This document shows, in pieces, positions 7,632-13,997 of a DNA stretch of 64,000 nucleotides (its first letter is position 1; every line of letters starts with the position of its first letter). The stretch is from a virus: positions 62,001 to 126,000 of IMG/VR virus record IMGVR_UViG_3300025405_000009, one strand, 5' to 3'. The notes below the pieces were generated by a model that saw nothing but the letters and a program-made list of their open reading frames with translations, did not search any database and was not told where the DNA came from. Position numbers and translations under genes: made by a program.

Positions 7632-7940
7632 CTAAATTGTAACATATCCCTTATCATTATTCAATGGTGAACCTTTTGAATTAAGATATTTCATAATGTA
7701 TTTACTTTTATGTAGGCTTGGATCGAATTTTAAAAAGATTTGAACAGCTGCGTAATCAGTTTCAGCATCACAGTAAACTTTGAATAAATCTCTAAGCGTT
7801 TTGTTTTGCAGAAAAACTAAAAACACATTTGCAAGATTCATTTTCTTTGTATACATCAAAGCTACTAAAGAACAAAATGACAGAAATAAATGCTCTGCCT
7901 CATATTCTGTTATTGTACAATCGTCTGGTAAATCTTTCAT
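7632..7940 (-). CDS. Candidate late-transcription coactivator, T4 gp33 position
   Basis: A 102-residue helical protein (EAEHLFLSFCSLVALMYTKK, LANVFLVFLQNKTLRDLFKVYC) immediately upstream of the gp59-position gene and gp32. In T4 this slot is held by gp33 (112 aa), which bridges RNA polymerase and the gp45 clamp at late promoters. The T4-type hydrophobic clamp-binding C-terminus is not obvious here; the protein ends KGYVTI. Synteny is the only support. Confidence 0.35.
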   Translation of the reverse strand: MKDLPDDCTITEYEAEHLFLSFCSLVALMYTKKMNLANVFLVFLQNKTLRDLFKVYCDAETDYAAVQIFLKFDPSLHKSKYIMKYLNSKGSPLNNDKGYVTI

Positions 7941-7989
7941 TGATGTGGATAATAACTAATTATCCATACAGTACTTCAAAATCAATGTT

Positions 7990-9312
7990 TTATAGTGAAA
8001 GACTTGCGAGTGTACTTGTTGTAGAGCTCAAAGCCTGTGTATCATTAACGTGTTCATCTTCTGTTAATGTTAAGGTTGAGTAGTCAATACGTAATACACA
8101 ACTACCAAAATTAGGTCCAAAACGATTTTTCATAAAACCCATTTTGATGACTCCTAGCTCACGATCAGTTACTTCCTGCCATATACTTAAAATTACGTCT
8201 GCCGTCATAGCAAGACCCATACTCTCAGAGATTGTATTCATTCCAGGATCTGAAGTAGAGAATCCTGAGCGATTTAACTGAGTAGCTGAGATAATTGGAC
8301 AATTAAAGACATAAGATAGAGCACGAAGTTGCTCTGTAATCTTTTTAATCTTTTCATAGCTATTATTGCCATCTTGAATAGTAAACAAATTTACATAGTC
8401 AACAACAATAGCATCAAATTTATACCCTTGAGTTAACAACTTTTTAATGTAAGCCTGAAGATAACTAATAGTAATAGTCGATGGTGGGAATTCCTTAATA
8501 AGAATCTTTGCATTAGGATTTGATGATGCGTGATTCTCAAGACTATGTTTTAACGTTGTAGTATCTGACTTAATTCTACTAAGAGGAATTTTAGTAATGT
8601 TTGAAGACAGACGTTGAGCGTAAATTAACTCTGGCATTTCAAGAGTTACTAATAGAACACTCTTTCCCTGATTAGCTATATTAATTGCAACATTACCTAA
8701 GAAGATACTCTTACCAATATTTGTCTCACCGGTAAACAAATATAATGATCTACCCGACTCTAAAAAACCTCCGTTTATTCTCTCATCTAGCCAATCCCAA
8801 CCAGTAGGAATATAACTTACTTCTGAATTTAAATTATCAACAAGTACATCTACATCCTTTAGCAAATCATGACCTACATTTGTAGTAAGTGAAACATTAC
8901 ATGCTTTTTCAAACTTTTCTAAAATAGTAGATGTATTAACCTGATTTTTATTCAAGTCATCAACAACATCCATCATTGTATGAAAAACGGCTTTTTCTTT
9001 TAAGAACGTTTCTGTATTTTGAGATAGCTCATCAGCATTTAAATTCTTATCAATATCTGTAAATGTACCAACAACTTTCTTAAAAGAATTTTTAAGTTCT
9101 GAAGTAGTAAGATATGTCTTAATCTCTGTTAGTGTTGGACATGTTCCGCGATTAGAAAAAAAATCTCTAATAATACTAAAGATACTTTTTATATCATCAT
9201 TCTTAAAATATTTTGGATCTACATAATCAACAATTGATGAAAGGTATGTTTCATCAGTTAGAGATTTATAAACAATTACTGTTTCAAAGTAATCTAGATC
9301 CAGTTTCGACAT
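7990..9312 (-). CDS. 41: Replicative DNA helicase, T4 gp41 (DnaB-like)
   Basis: A DnaB/RecA-fold hexameric helicase. Walker A is GETNIGKS (about residues 194-201) in the context YLFTGETNIGKSIFLGNVA, and LLVTLEMP follows. Walker B is DAIVVDYVNLF. The motif SATQLNRSGF matches the DnaB H4-type loop. The C-terminus is Ser/Thr-rich. The protein (440 aa) is close to T4 gp41 (475) and unwinds DNA ahead of gp43 together with gp61 primase. A TATTAT box lies 6 bases upstream of the ATG but no clear -35 was found. Confidence 0.92.
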   Translation of the reverse strand: MSKLDLDYFETVIVYKSLTDETYLSSIVDYVDPKYFKNDDIKSIFSIIRDFFSNRGTCPTLTEIKTYLTTSELKNSFKKVVGTFTDIDKNLNADELSQNTETFLKEKAVFHTMMDVVDDLNKNQVNTSTILEKFEKACNVSLTTNVGHDLLKDVDVLVDNLNSEVSYIPTGWDWLDERINGGFLESGRSLYLFTGETNIGKSIFLGNVAINIANQGKSVLLVTLEMPELIYAQRLSSNITKIPLSRIKSDTTTLKHSLENHASSNPNAKILIKEFPPSTITISYLQAYIKKLLTQGYKFDAIVVDYVNLFTIQDGNNSYEKIKKITEQLRALSYVFNCPIISATQLNRSGFSTSDPGMNTISESMGLAMTADVILSIWQEVTDRELGVIKMGFMKNRFGPNFGSCVLRIDYSTLTLTEDEHVNDTQALSSTTSTLASLSL

Positions 9313-9337
9313 GCAATAATAATACTATCTTATGCTA

Positions 9338-10012
9338 TTAATAGCTAGCATATTCTTTTAGAAATTGTGTTTGATTCTTTACGAATGTTTTATCTTCAAA
9401 AGATCGTAATCCAGGAGATGCATGAATGAGATGAATAGGAGCTACACCAATTTTAAGTTTCTTCTTATTAGCATCCAAACAACTTGAAATATCGTAATGA
9501 TGAAACGTATAATTTTCATTAAACTTCCATCCTGCTTCTTTAACTTTCTTAACATTAACTGACATAAAGACACCGTCAATAATAGCTACTCTTGCCGGTG
9601 TAGGTCCAAAAGGAGTTACCATCGACATTCCATCGTGAAGATGTGCTACAGCTCCGTGAAGAGTACCACCTCCAAAACCACCACACATTATATGCCAGAG
9701 AACCGGAGTTTGAATTTTACAATTATTACCACCTGCAACTCCTACTATATCATATTTTTCATGATACTTTTCAAGTTTTGCTTCCAGCATTGCATCATCA
9801 AAATAAACATCATCATGACAGAAAGCAATATAATCATAATTGTGATTTGAATATAAAAATTCATTATACCTTTTGCTAAGACCTTCTTTATTATTTTTAT
9901 AAAGATGTACAGTAATTGGATTCTTAATATATTCGTTAATTACATCAACACTATGTTTAAGTATAGGTGTTAAATTGTCTTTTACACAGGAGAATATGGC
10001 AATGTTACTCAT
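9338..10012 (-). CDS. Glycosyltransferase, GT-A fold
   Basis: A 224-residue GT2-like transferase. A nucleotide-sugar strand (IAIFSCVKDN) is followed by ISxRYN-like GLSKRYNEFLYSN, then the metal-binding acidic motif AFCHDDVYF (about residues 64-72). GGFGGGTLHG and DGVFMSVNVKK are acceptor-side loops, and HHYDIS is a probable catalytic region. It is coupled by a 4-base overlap to the amidotransferase gene upstream. Acceptor and sugar cannot be read from sequence. Confidence 0.8.
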   Translation of the reverse strand: MSNIAIFSCVKDNLTPILKHSVDVINEYIKNPITVHLYKNNKEGLSKRYNEFLYSNHNYDYIAFCHDDVYFDDAMLEAKLEKYHEKYDIVGVAGGNNCKIQTPVLWHIMCGGFGGGTLHGAVAHLHDGMSMVTPFGPTPARVAIIDGVFMSVNVKKVKEAGWKFNENYTFHHYDISSCLDANKKKLKIGVAPIHLIHASPGLRSFEDKTFVKNQTQFLKEYASY

Positions 10013-10692
10013 AAAACAAAAAACGGTGAATTATTCTGAAATCCGCCAATAGAAGTAAGTCCTTCCTTAGTCATCAAATATAAAACACCTTCATCTAGGG
10101 ATTTAAACTTTTTATAAGGCAGGGAGGAAAAAGAATTACTAAGAAAATCTGCATATATTGTACTACCAGAACGTGCAAGATATACATTATTTGAAAGCTT
10201 ATTATAAATCCAAAGACCAAATATGCCTTCAAGTTTAGAGAGTACAGTACATAATGCTGATACTTCATCCTGATTAGTATCAGTTTCTTGACTTAAGAGA
10301 GCAGGTATTACAGAAGAATCTACTTCATTATAGGGTACACCCTTTTTAAGGGTTTTCTTTAGAGCTTTATCATTAGTTAAAACTCCGTTATGAGCTACTA
10401 CCCATGTACCACATACAAAGGGATGAGATGTTTCAGGTTCAAATGTACGAACTGAACTTGTAGGAGCTTGTGTATGTCCGAGATAGTAATAAAAATCTTT
10501 TGGTTTAAGACCAATCTTGTTATCTGTTACTTTCATCTCATCATGCAAGTCTGCTATTCCTTCAATATACATTCGAGCATCATAATCTGAGCTTAAAAAT
10601 AACCCACCGTAAGCAAAACTACCTCGGTCTTTACATTGATCGTAAATATCTGTAAATTCCTTAAAATTATTAGATCCAAAAATAGCACACAT
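10009..10692 (-). CDS. Class II glutamine amidotransferase
   Basis: An Ntn-hydrolase glutaminase domain beginning MCAIFG, so Cys2 becomes the N-terminal nucleophile after Met removal. Other family features are LGHTQAPT, then AHNGVLTN (the NG of the oxyanion site), and DSSVIPALL. It is the size of an isolated GATase_2 domain (227 aa) with no synthase domain attached, so it must supply ammonia to a separate partner or act as a glutaminase. It is co-transcribed with a glycosyltransferase, hinting at amino-sugar or cell-wall chemistry; that is inference. The C-terminus ends FFVL. Confidence 0.85.
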   Translation of the reverse strand: MCAIFGSNNFKEFTDIYDQCKDRGSFAYGGLFLSSDYDARMYIEGIADLHDEMKVTDNKIGLKPKDFYYYLGHTQAPTSSVRTFEPETSHPFVCGTWVVAHNGVLTNDKALKKTLKKGVPYNEVDSSVIPALLSQETDTNQDEVSALCTVLSKLEGIFGLWIYNKLSNNVYLARSGSTIYADFLSNSFSSLPYKKFKSLDEGVLYLMTKEGLTSIGGFQNNSPFFVL

Positions 10693-10701
10693 TTCATTAA
10701 T

Positions 10702-10729
10702 ATTATACTATAGAGAATAAATAATTCAA
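10702..10729 (-). promoter_or_regulatory. Sigma70-like promoter of amidotransferase operon
   Basis: Minus strand: -35 TTGAAT (10724-10729), 16-base spacer, -10 TATAAT (10702-10707), 9 bases to the ATG at 10692. The spacer contains the plus-strand late box of the divergent gene at 10734. Confidence 0.65.
10716..10723 (+). promoter_or_regulatory. Late-type promoter box (AATAAATA)
   Basis: Plus-strand AATAAATA, 10 bases before the ATG at 10734, nested inside the divergent sigma70-like promoter on the other strand. Confidence 0.55.
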
Positions 10730-10733
10730 GCAT

Positions 10734-11666
10734 ATGAATCGTGATACTCAACTTATTTTTGAAGCTTATAGAAAGAGACAATTAGAACTTTTAACAGAGA
10801 GGGATATTGGTGCAGAGTTTGGACCATCATTAGGTGCAGTTTCCTCAGGTATTTCAGAGCGTGAGAAAAGTGCTGATACATATATTTTTAAACTTCTTAA
10901 ATCTAAGAATCCTGATAAATCACATGATGAAATTGTTAAAATGGTTGTTGAGCCATTATATAATGCAATTTTCATTGATAATAAATTTTCAGCTGAAGGA
11001 TCACATAAAGATCAATTAGCTAAATTACAAACAGCTTTGGAGAATGAATTAGCTAAATCTTATCCAAAAGCTCAATCAAGTTATACTGCTAGAATTATTA
11101 AAAACTTTTTGACCCCTGTTGTTAAGATTTTAGACGCTGAAGCAGGTGATATTGAAGGTGGTAAAGAAGCAGTAAATGCGGTTAAGCAAGCTGTTACAAA
11201 AGCAGCAGCTAAGAATGAAGTAAAAGCACCAGAAGGAGAAGTTGCTGCTGCTGTTAAGGCACCAGCTTTAACTACATTTACAACAAGCGGTATATATGAA
11301 GTAAAAACTTCAGATGAAGTTCAAAAAGAAGGTATTAAATTACCTGAAGATTTGGATAGAATTTTTACACGCTTGCAAGGATTAGAAGGACGCGACGATG
11401 TTACAGGTTCTGAACTAATTGAAGAATTAAAAAATCGTGGAACAGAACCGACAAAAATTACACGATTCCTTAGTGATCTTGTTCGTGCTGGTGTAATTAT
11501 TAAGCCTGTAAATGTAGCAGGTCCATCTTCAGATGAGGGTGTAGCAGGTAGTGATAAGTATCAAGACCGAGAGGAAATGGAAAAGCATAGAGGTGCCGGA
11601 GATTCAACATTACGTGTTAAGCAGTCACCATTTAAGGGAACTGCTGGTGACAGTATGTTTGGTTAA
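10734..11666 (+). CDS. Putative head-packaged protein with capsid tag (310 aa)
   Basis: Starts MNRDTQLIFEAYRKRQ; the IFE at residues 8-10 fits the T4 gp21 [IL]xE cleavage rule, and a second LTE lies near residue 21. The middle is an Ala/Lys/Glu-rich region (about 140-185). A possible winged-helix-like segment follows (LDRIFTRLQGLEGRDD then ELIEELKNRG...LVRAGVI, about 210-262), and the tail is Gly-rich. It is a single plus-strand late gene among minus-strand genes and ends convergently on queC with a 4-base overlap. Function unknown; packaging is inferred from the tag and promoter. Confidence 0.65.
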   Translation: MNRDTQLIFEAYRKRQLELLTERDIGAEFGPSLGAVSSGISEREKSADTYIFKLLKSKNPDKSHDEIVKMVVEPLYNAIFIDNKFSAEGSHKDQLAKLQTALENELAKSYPKAQSSYTARIIKNFLTPVVKILDAEAGDIEGGKEAVNAVKQAVTKAAAKNEVKAPEGEVAAAVKAPALTTFTTSGIYEVKTSDEVQKEGIKLPEDLDRIFTRLQGLEGRDDVTGSELIEELKNRGTEPTKITRFLSDLVRAGVIIKPVNVAGPSSDEGVAGSDKYQDREEMEKHRGAGDSTLRVKQSPFKGTAGDSMFG

Positions 11667-12409
11667 ACTTTACCTAGTAAATGATCCCAGGGAATAAGCC
11701 TGGAATACTTAACAGGATCTTCAATACCTGCATCGATAAATCCCTTAAGACGGAGAGCACATGCTGTACATTCTCCGCATGCTTCCTCTAAACCTTCATA
11801 ACAGGTCCAAGTATTAGCAAAATCAACACCGAGAGAAATACCAAGTTCAATAATTTCTTTCTTTGACTTATCAATAAGAGGTGCTTCAATAGTAATTTTA
11901 TTTCTGCGATTGAGAGCATTTACATTATTAATGGCTGTAAGAAATTCTGGTGAACCATCCCAATAACCAGCTACTGAGTCAGCTTGAGCAGCTCCATGAT
12001 AAACTGTATCAGCGCCTACTCCTTCAGCAAATGATGATGCAATACTCAATAACATCATATTTCTAAACGGTACATAATTTACCGTTTGTGGGTCACCCAT
12101 TACATCCTTAGCTTTAGCTACATCAATATTACGATCAAGAAGAGATGATGTTTTAATCAAATTAAAGAACGGAAGTTCAACTACAGTATTAAAATGTATA
12201 TTCTCATCTGTATCTTTATCTCTAATTGCCTCAATCTGCTTTTCAGCACACTCTAGTTCTTTAATATGCCTTTGACCGTAATCAAAGGAAATAGCATATA
12301 CGTTCTTAAAATTAGCAGCAGCATAGTGAAGAAGGACAGTTGAATCCATCCCTCCACTAATTGGAACTACTACCTTATTCTTCTTCTGTTGTGATGGCTT
12401 CTTCGACAT
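11663..12409 (-). CDS. queC: 7-cyano-7-deazaguanine synthase QueC
   Basis: Converts 7-carboxy-7-deazaguanine to preQ0 with ATP and ammonia. The PP-loop VPISGGMDSTVLLHY (about residues 14-28) and FDYGQRH are diagnostic. The zinc-binding cysteines appear near the C-terminus as CYEGLEEACGECTACALR. Length of about 248 is typical for the family. The ATG at 12409 is chosen; one at 12418 adds three residues. The start overlaps uvsX by 35 bases. Together with folE, queD and queE in this window it completes GTP-to-preQ0. Confidence 0.93.
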   Translation of the reverse strand: MSKKPSQQKKNKVVVPISGGMDSTVLLHYAAANFKNVYAISFDYGQRHIKELECAEKQIEAIRDKDTDENIHFNTVVELPFFNLIKTSSLLDRNIDVAKAKDVMGDPQTVNYVPFRNMMLLSIASSFAEGVGADTVYHGAAQADSVAGYWDGSPEFLTAINNVNALNRRNKITIEAPLIDKSKKEIIELGISLGVDFANTWTCYEGLEEACGECTACALRLKGFIDAGIEDPVKYSRLIPWDHLLGKV

Positions 12410-13505
12410 GATCTTCATTCATATTATTATACTTGTAATCGTCTGCAAGCTTTTTATCGAGCTCAGGGATAATAAAGTCCTCAAAGAATGAGATATCTTT
12501 TACAAAATTCTTAGCATAACCAAGCTTGTCACCCTTCTTATACTTACCGCAGTCCATACCAACAACATAGGTAGAACCCGTTTGTTCGATAATCCCGCGT
12601 GCTGTAGCCATCTGAAGAAGACCACTGTATTTGTTAAGTCCTGACTTAAACGAAAGGTACATTTCAGCCTCAAGGAATGGAGGTACAAAGCGGTTCTTAA
12701 CCGTAAGAGCTCTAATTGTTGTACCAGAATACTTGTTAGCTTCTGCAAGCTTATCTGTATTAATAGCACCCGAATCACCTTCACCTTCTTTTTCATTTCT
12801 CTTAGCAAGCTGAACCAAAATACTAGCCATATAGACTGGACCTGAACCACCAGATTGAGTCTTAACAAGGGTCGGAAACATCGAACCAGGATCAGAATAC
12901 GTATGATTGGTAAACATAATCGTTACACCAGCTTTACCTGCCTTATAGGTAAGAGTTCTAAGCATTGACTTAAGAGACTTAGCTCTTGTACCCATATCAG
13001 CTGCTGACTTATCCTTTGTAATATCATCAATTTCTTTCTGTGAAGAAAGATTACCAAGACTATCAATACTAATAATAAACTTACCTTGTTGACCAGCTTC
13101 AATTACACTATCAAGGAAAGCTGAAATTTGATTACGGCATTGATCGACTGTATAAACTGGAACATATTTTGTCTTACTAGCATCTAAACCAACACCTCTT
13201 GTTGAGCTTTCATCAATAGCAAACTCAGTATCAAAAATAACAGGAATGACACCTCGCTTCTGAGCATTAGCAAGAATCTTATTAACAACAAATGTCTTAC
13301 CAGTCATTGACTCTCCAGAGAAACCAACAATACGACCTTTAGGAATACCACCTTTACGACAACTACCCCCAAGAATAGCATTAAGAGCATAACACCCAGT
13401 ATCATACCATACATCAACATTAGATAATGCATTTTCATCAAGCATTGTTGCTTCACTATTCATTGCATCTAGTTTCTTAAAAATATTGTCAATCTCTTTA
13501 CTCAT
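12375..13505 (-). CDS. uvsX: Recombinase UvsX (RecA-like)
   Basis: Strand-exchange protein for recombination-dependent replication. Walker A is GESMTGKT (about residues 64-71), followed by PVIFDTEFAID. The Walker B strand is FIISIDSLGNLSS, and MFTNHTYSDPGSMFP matches the RecA/UvsX DNA-binding loop region. The acidic C-terminus (EAITTEEE) is like UvsX. The ATG at 13505 (MSKEID) is preferred over an in-frame TTG at 13511 because it lies 8 bases after a TATAAT box. It is followed by queC with an overlap. Confidence 0.92.
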   Translation of the reverse strand: MSKEIDNIFKKLDAMNSEATMLDENALSNVDVWYDTGCYALNAILGGSCRKGGIPKGRIVGFSGESMTGKTFVVNKILANAQKRGVIPVIFDTEFAIDESSTRGVGLDASKTKYVPVYTVDQCRNQISAFLDSVIEAGQQGKFIISIDSLGNLSSQKEIDDITKDKSAADMGTRAKSLKSMLRTLTYKAGKAGVTIMFTNHTYSDPGSMFPTLVKTQSGGSGPVYMASILVQLAKRNEKEGEGDSGAINTDKLAEANKYSGTTIRALTVKNRFVPPFLEAEMYLSFKSGLNKYSGLLQMATARGIIEQTGSTYVVGMDCGKYKKGDKLGYAKNFVKDISFFEDFIIPELDKKLADDYKYNNMNEDHVEEAITTEEE

Positions 13506-13513
13506 ATTCAAAT

Positions 13514-13541
13514 ATTATAGAACCATAATTAGTATAATCAA
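13514..13541 (-). promoter_or_regulatory. Sigma70-like promoter of uvsX
   Basis: Minus strand: -35 TTGATT (13536-13541), 16-base spacer, -10 TATAAT (13514-13519), 8 bases to the ATG at 13505. It lies directly downstream of the terminator hairpin. Confidence 0.7.
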
Positions 13542-13542
13542 C

Positions 13543-13576
13543 AAAAAAAATACCCGGCTTTCACCGGGTATTTTTT
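13543..13576. terminator. Intrinsic terminator, bidirectional
   Basis: Stem TACCCGG (13551-13557), loop CTTTCA, stem CCGGGTA (13564-13570), flanked by an A-run (13543-13550) and a T-run (13571-13576). On the minus strand it follows the 118-aa gene at 13604 and precedes the uvsX promoter. It is the only convincing GC-rich hairpin terminator I found in the window. Confidence 0.9.
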
Positions 13577-13603
13577 ACTGGTTTCTTGAGAGCAGATTAC
13601 GAT

Positions 13604-13960
13604 TTACTCATCAAAAAGCTTTACAACACTAGGGCTTGCTGGTGCAATAAGTGGTGCATCAACAAACAACTTGCTGTACTGGTCGAGAAGACGTGCATCG
13701 TTCTCGACGTTAAGACCGTGAACAGTATTAGCATAGCTATACTTCCACTGTGTGCCCTCTTCCTTATTCTTATCGGAGACGAACTCACGGAAATAAAGAG
13801 GAATTGTTTGTACATTAAGCTGACCCTGTGGGGTTGGCTGAACGTGAATGATTGCTGGGTTCTTGACCACGAACGTAGTTTCGTCTGAAGAGACGAGCTC
13901 GCCGATCGTTGTACGACCGATGTGATCAATGAATGTGATAAGATTTAGTGTATCGCTCAT
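13604..13960 (-). CDS. Conserved-type hypothetical protein, own promoter and terminator (118 aa)
   Basis: Contains NLITFIDHIGRTTIGELVSS and VVKNPAIIHVQP, then IPLYFREFVSDKN and LDQYSKLF. The first ~60 residues look like a small beta barrel (Sm-like in appearance, not proven). Codons are more GC-rich than in neighbours (many GTC/CTC/CGA-type on the coding strand). It is a single-gene transcript, with a promoter directly upstream and a strong terminator directly downstream, suggesting high or independently timed expression. Function unknown. Confidence 0.7.
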   Translation of the reverse strand: MSDTLNLITFIDHIGRTTIGELVSSDETTFVVKNPAIIHVQPTPQGQLNVQTIPLYFREFVSDKNKEEGTQWKYSYANTVHGLNVENDARLLDQYSKLFVDAPLIAPASPSVVKLFDE

Positions 13961-13968
13961 AGATGTAT

Positions 13969-13997
13969 ATATTAAATACGCGGTATAAAAAAATCAA
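13969..13997 (-). promoter_or_regulatory. Sigma70-like promoter of the 118-aa gene
   Basis: Minus strand: -35 TTGATT (13992-13997), 17-base spacer, -10 TAATAT (13969-13974), 8 bases to the ATG at 13960. The -35 abuts the stop of the polymerase gene. Confidence 0.6.

Noticed and set aside
9635-9879. Two plus-strand ORFs opposite the glycosyltransferase at 9338-10012
   Set aside because: Their compositions (Ile/Thr-rich, His/Tyr-rich) are typical of antisense reading of an AT-rich gene.
12500-12868. 122-aa minus-strand ORF inside uvsX
   Set aside because: It lies in another frame of the same strand as a well-supported RecA-family gene and has leucine-rich, shadow-like composition.
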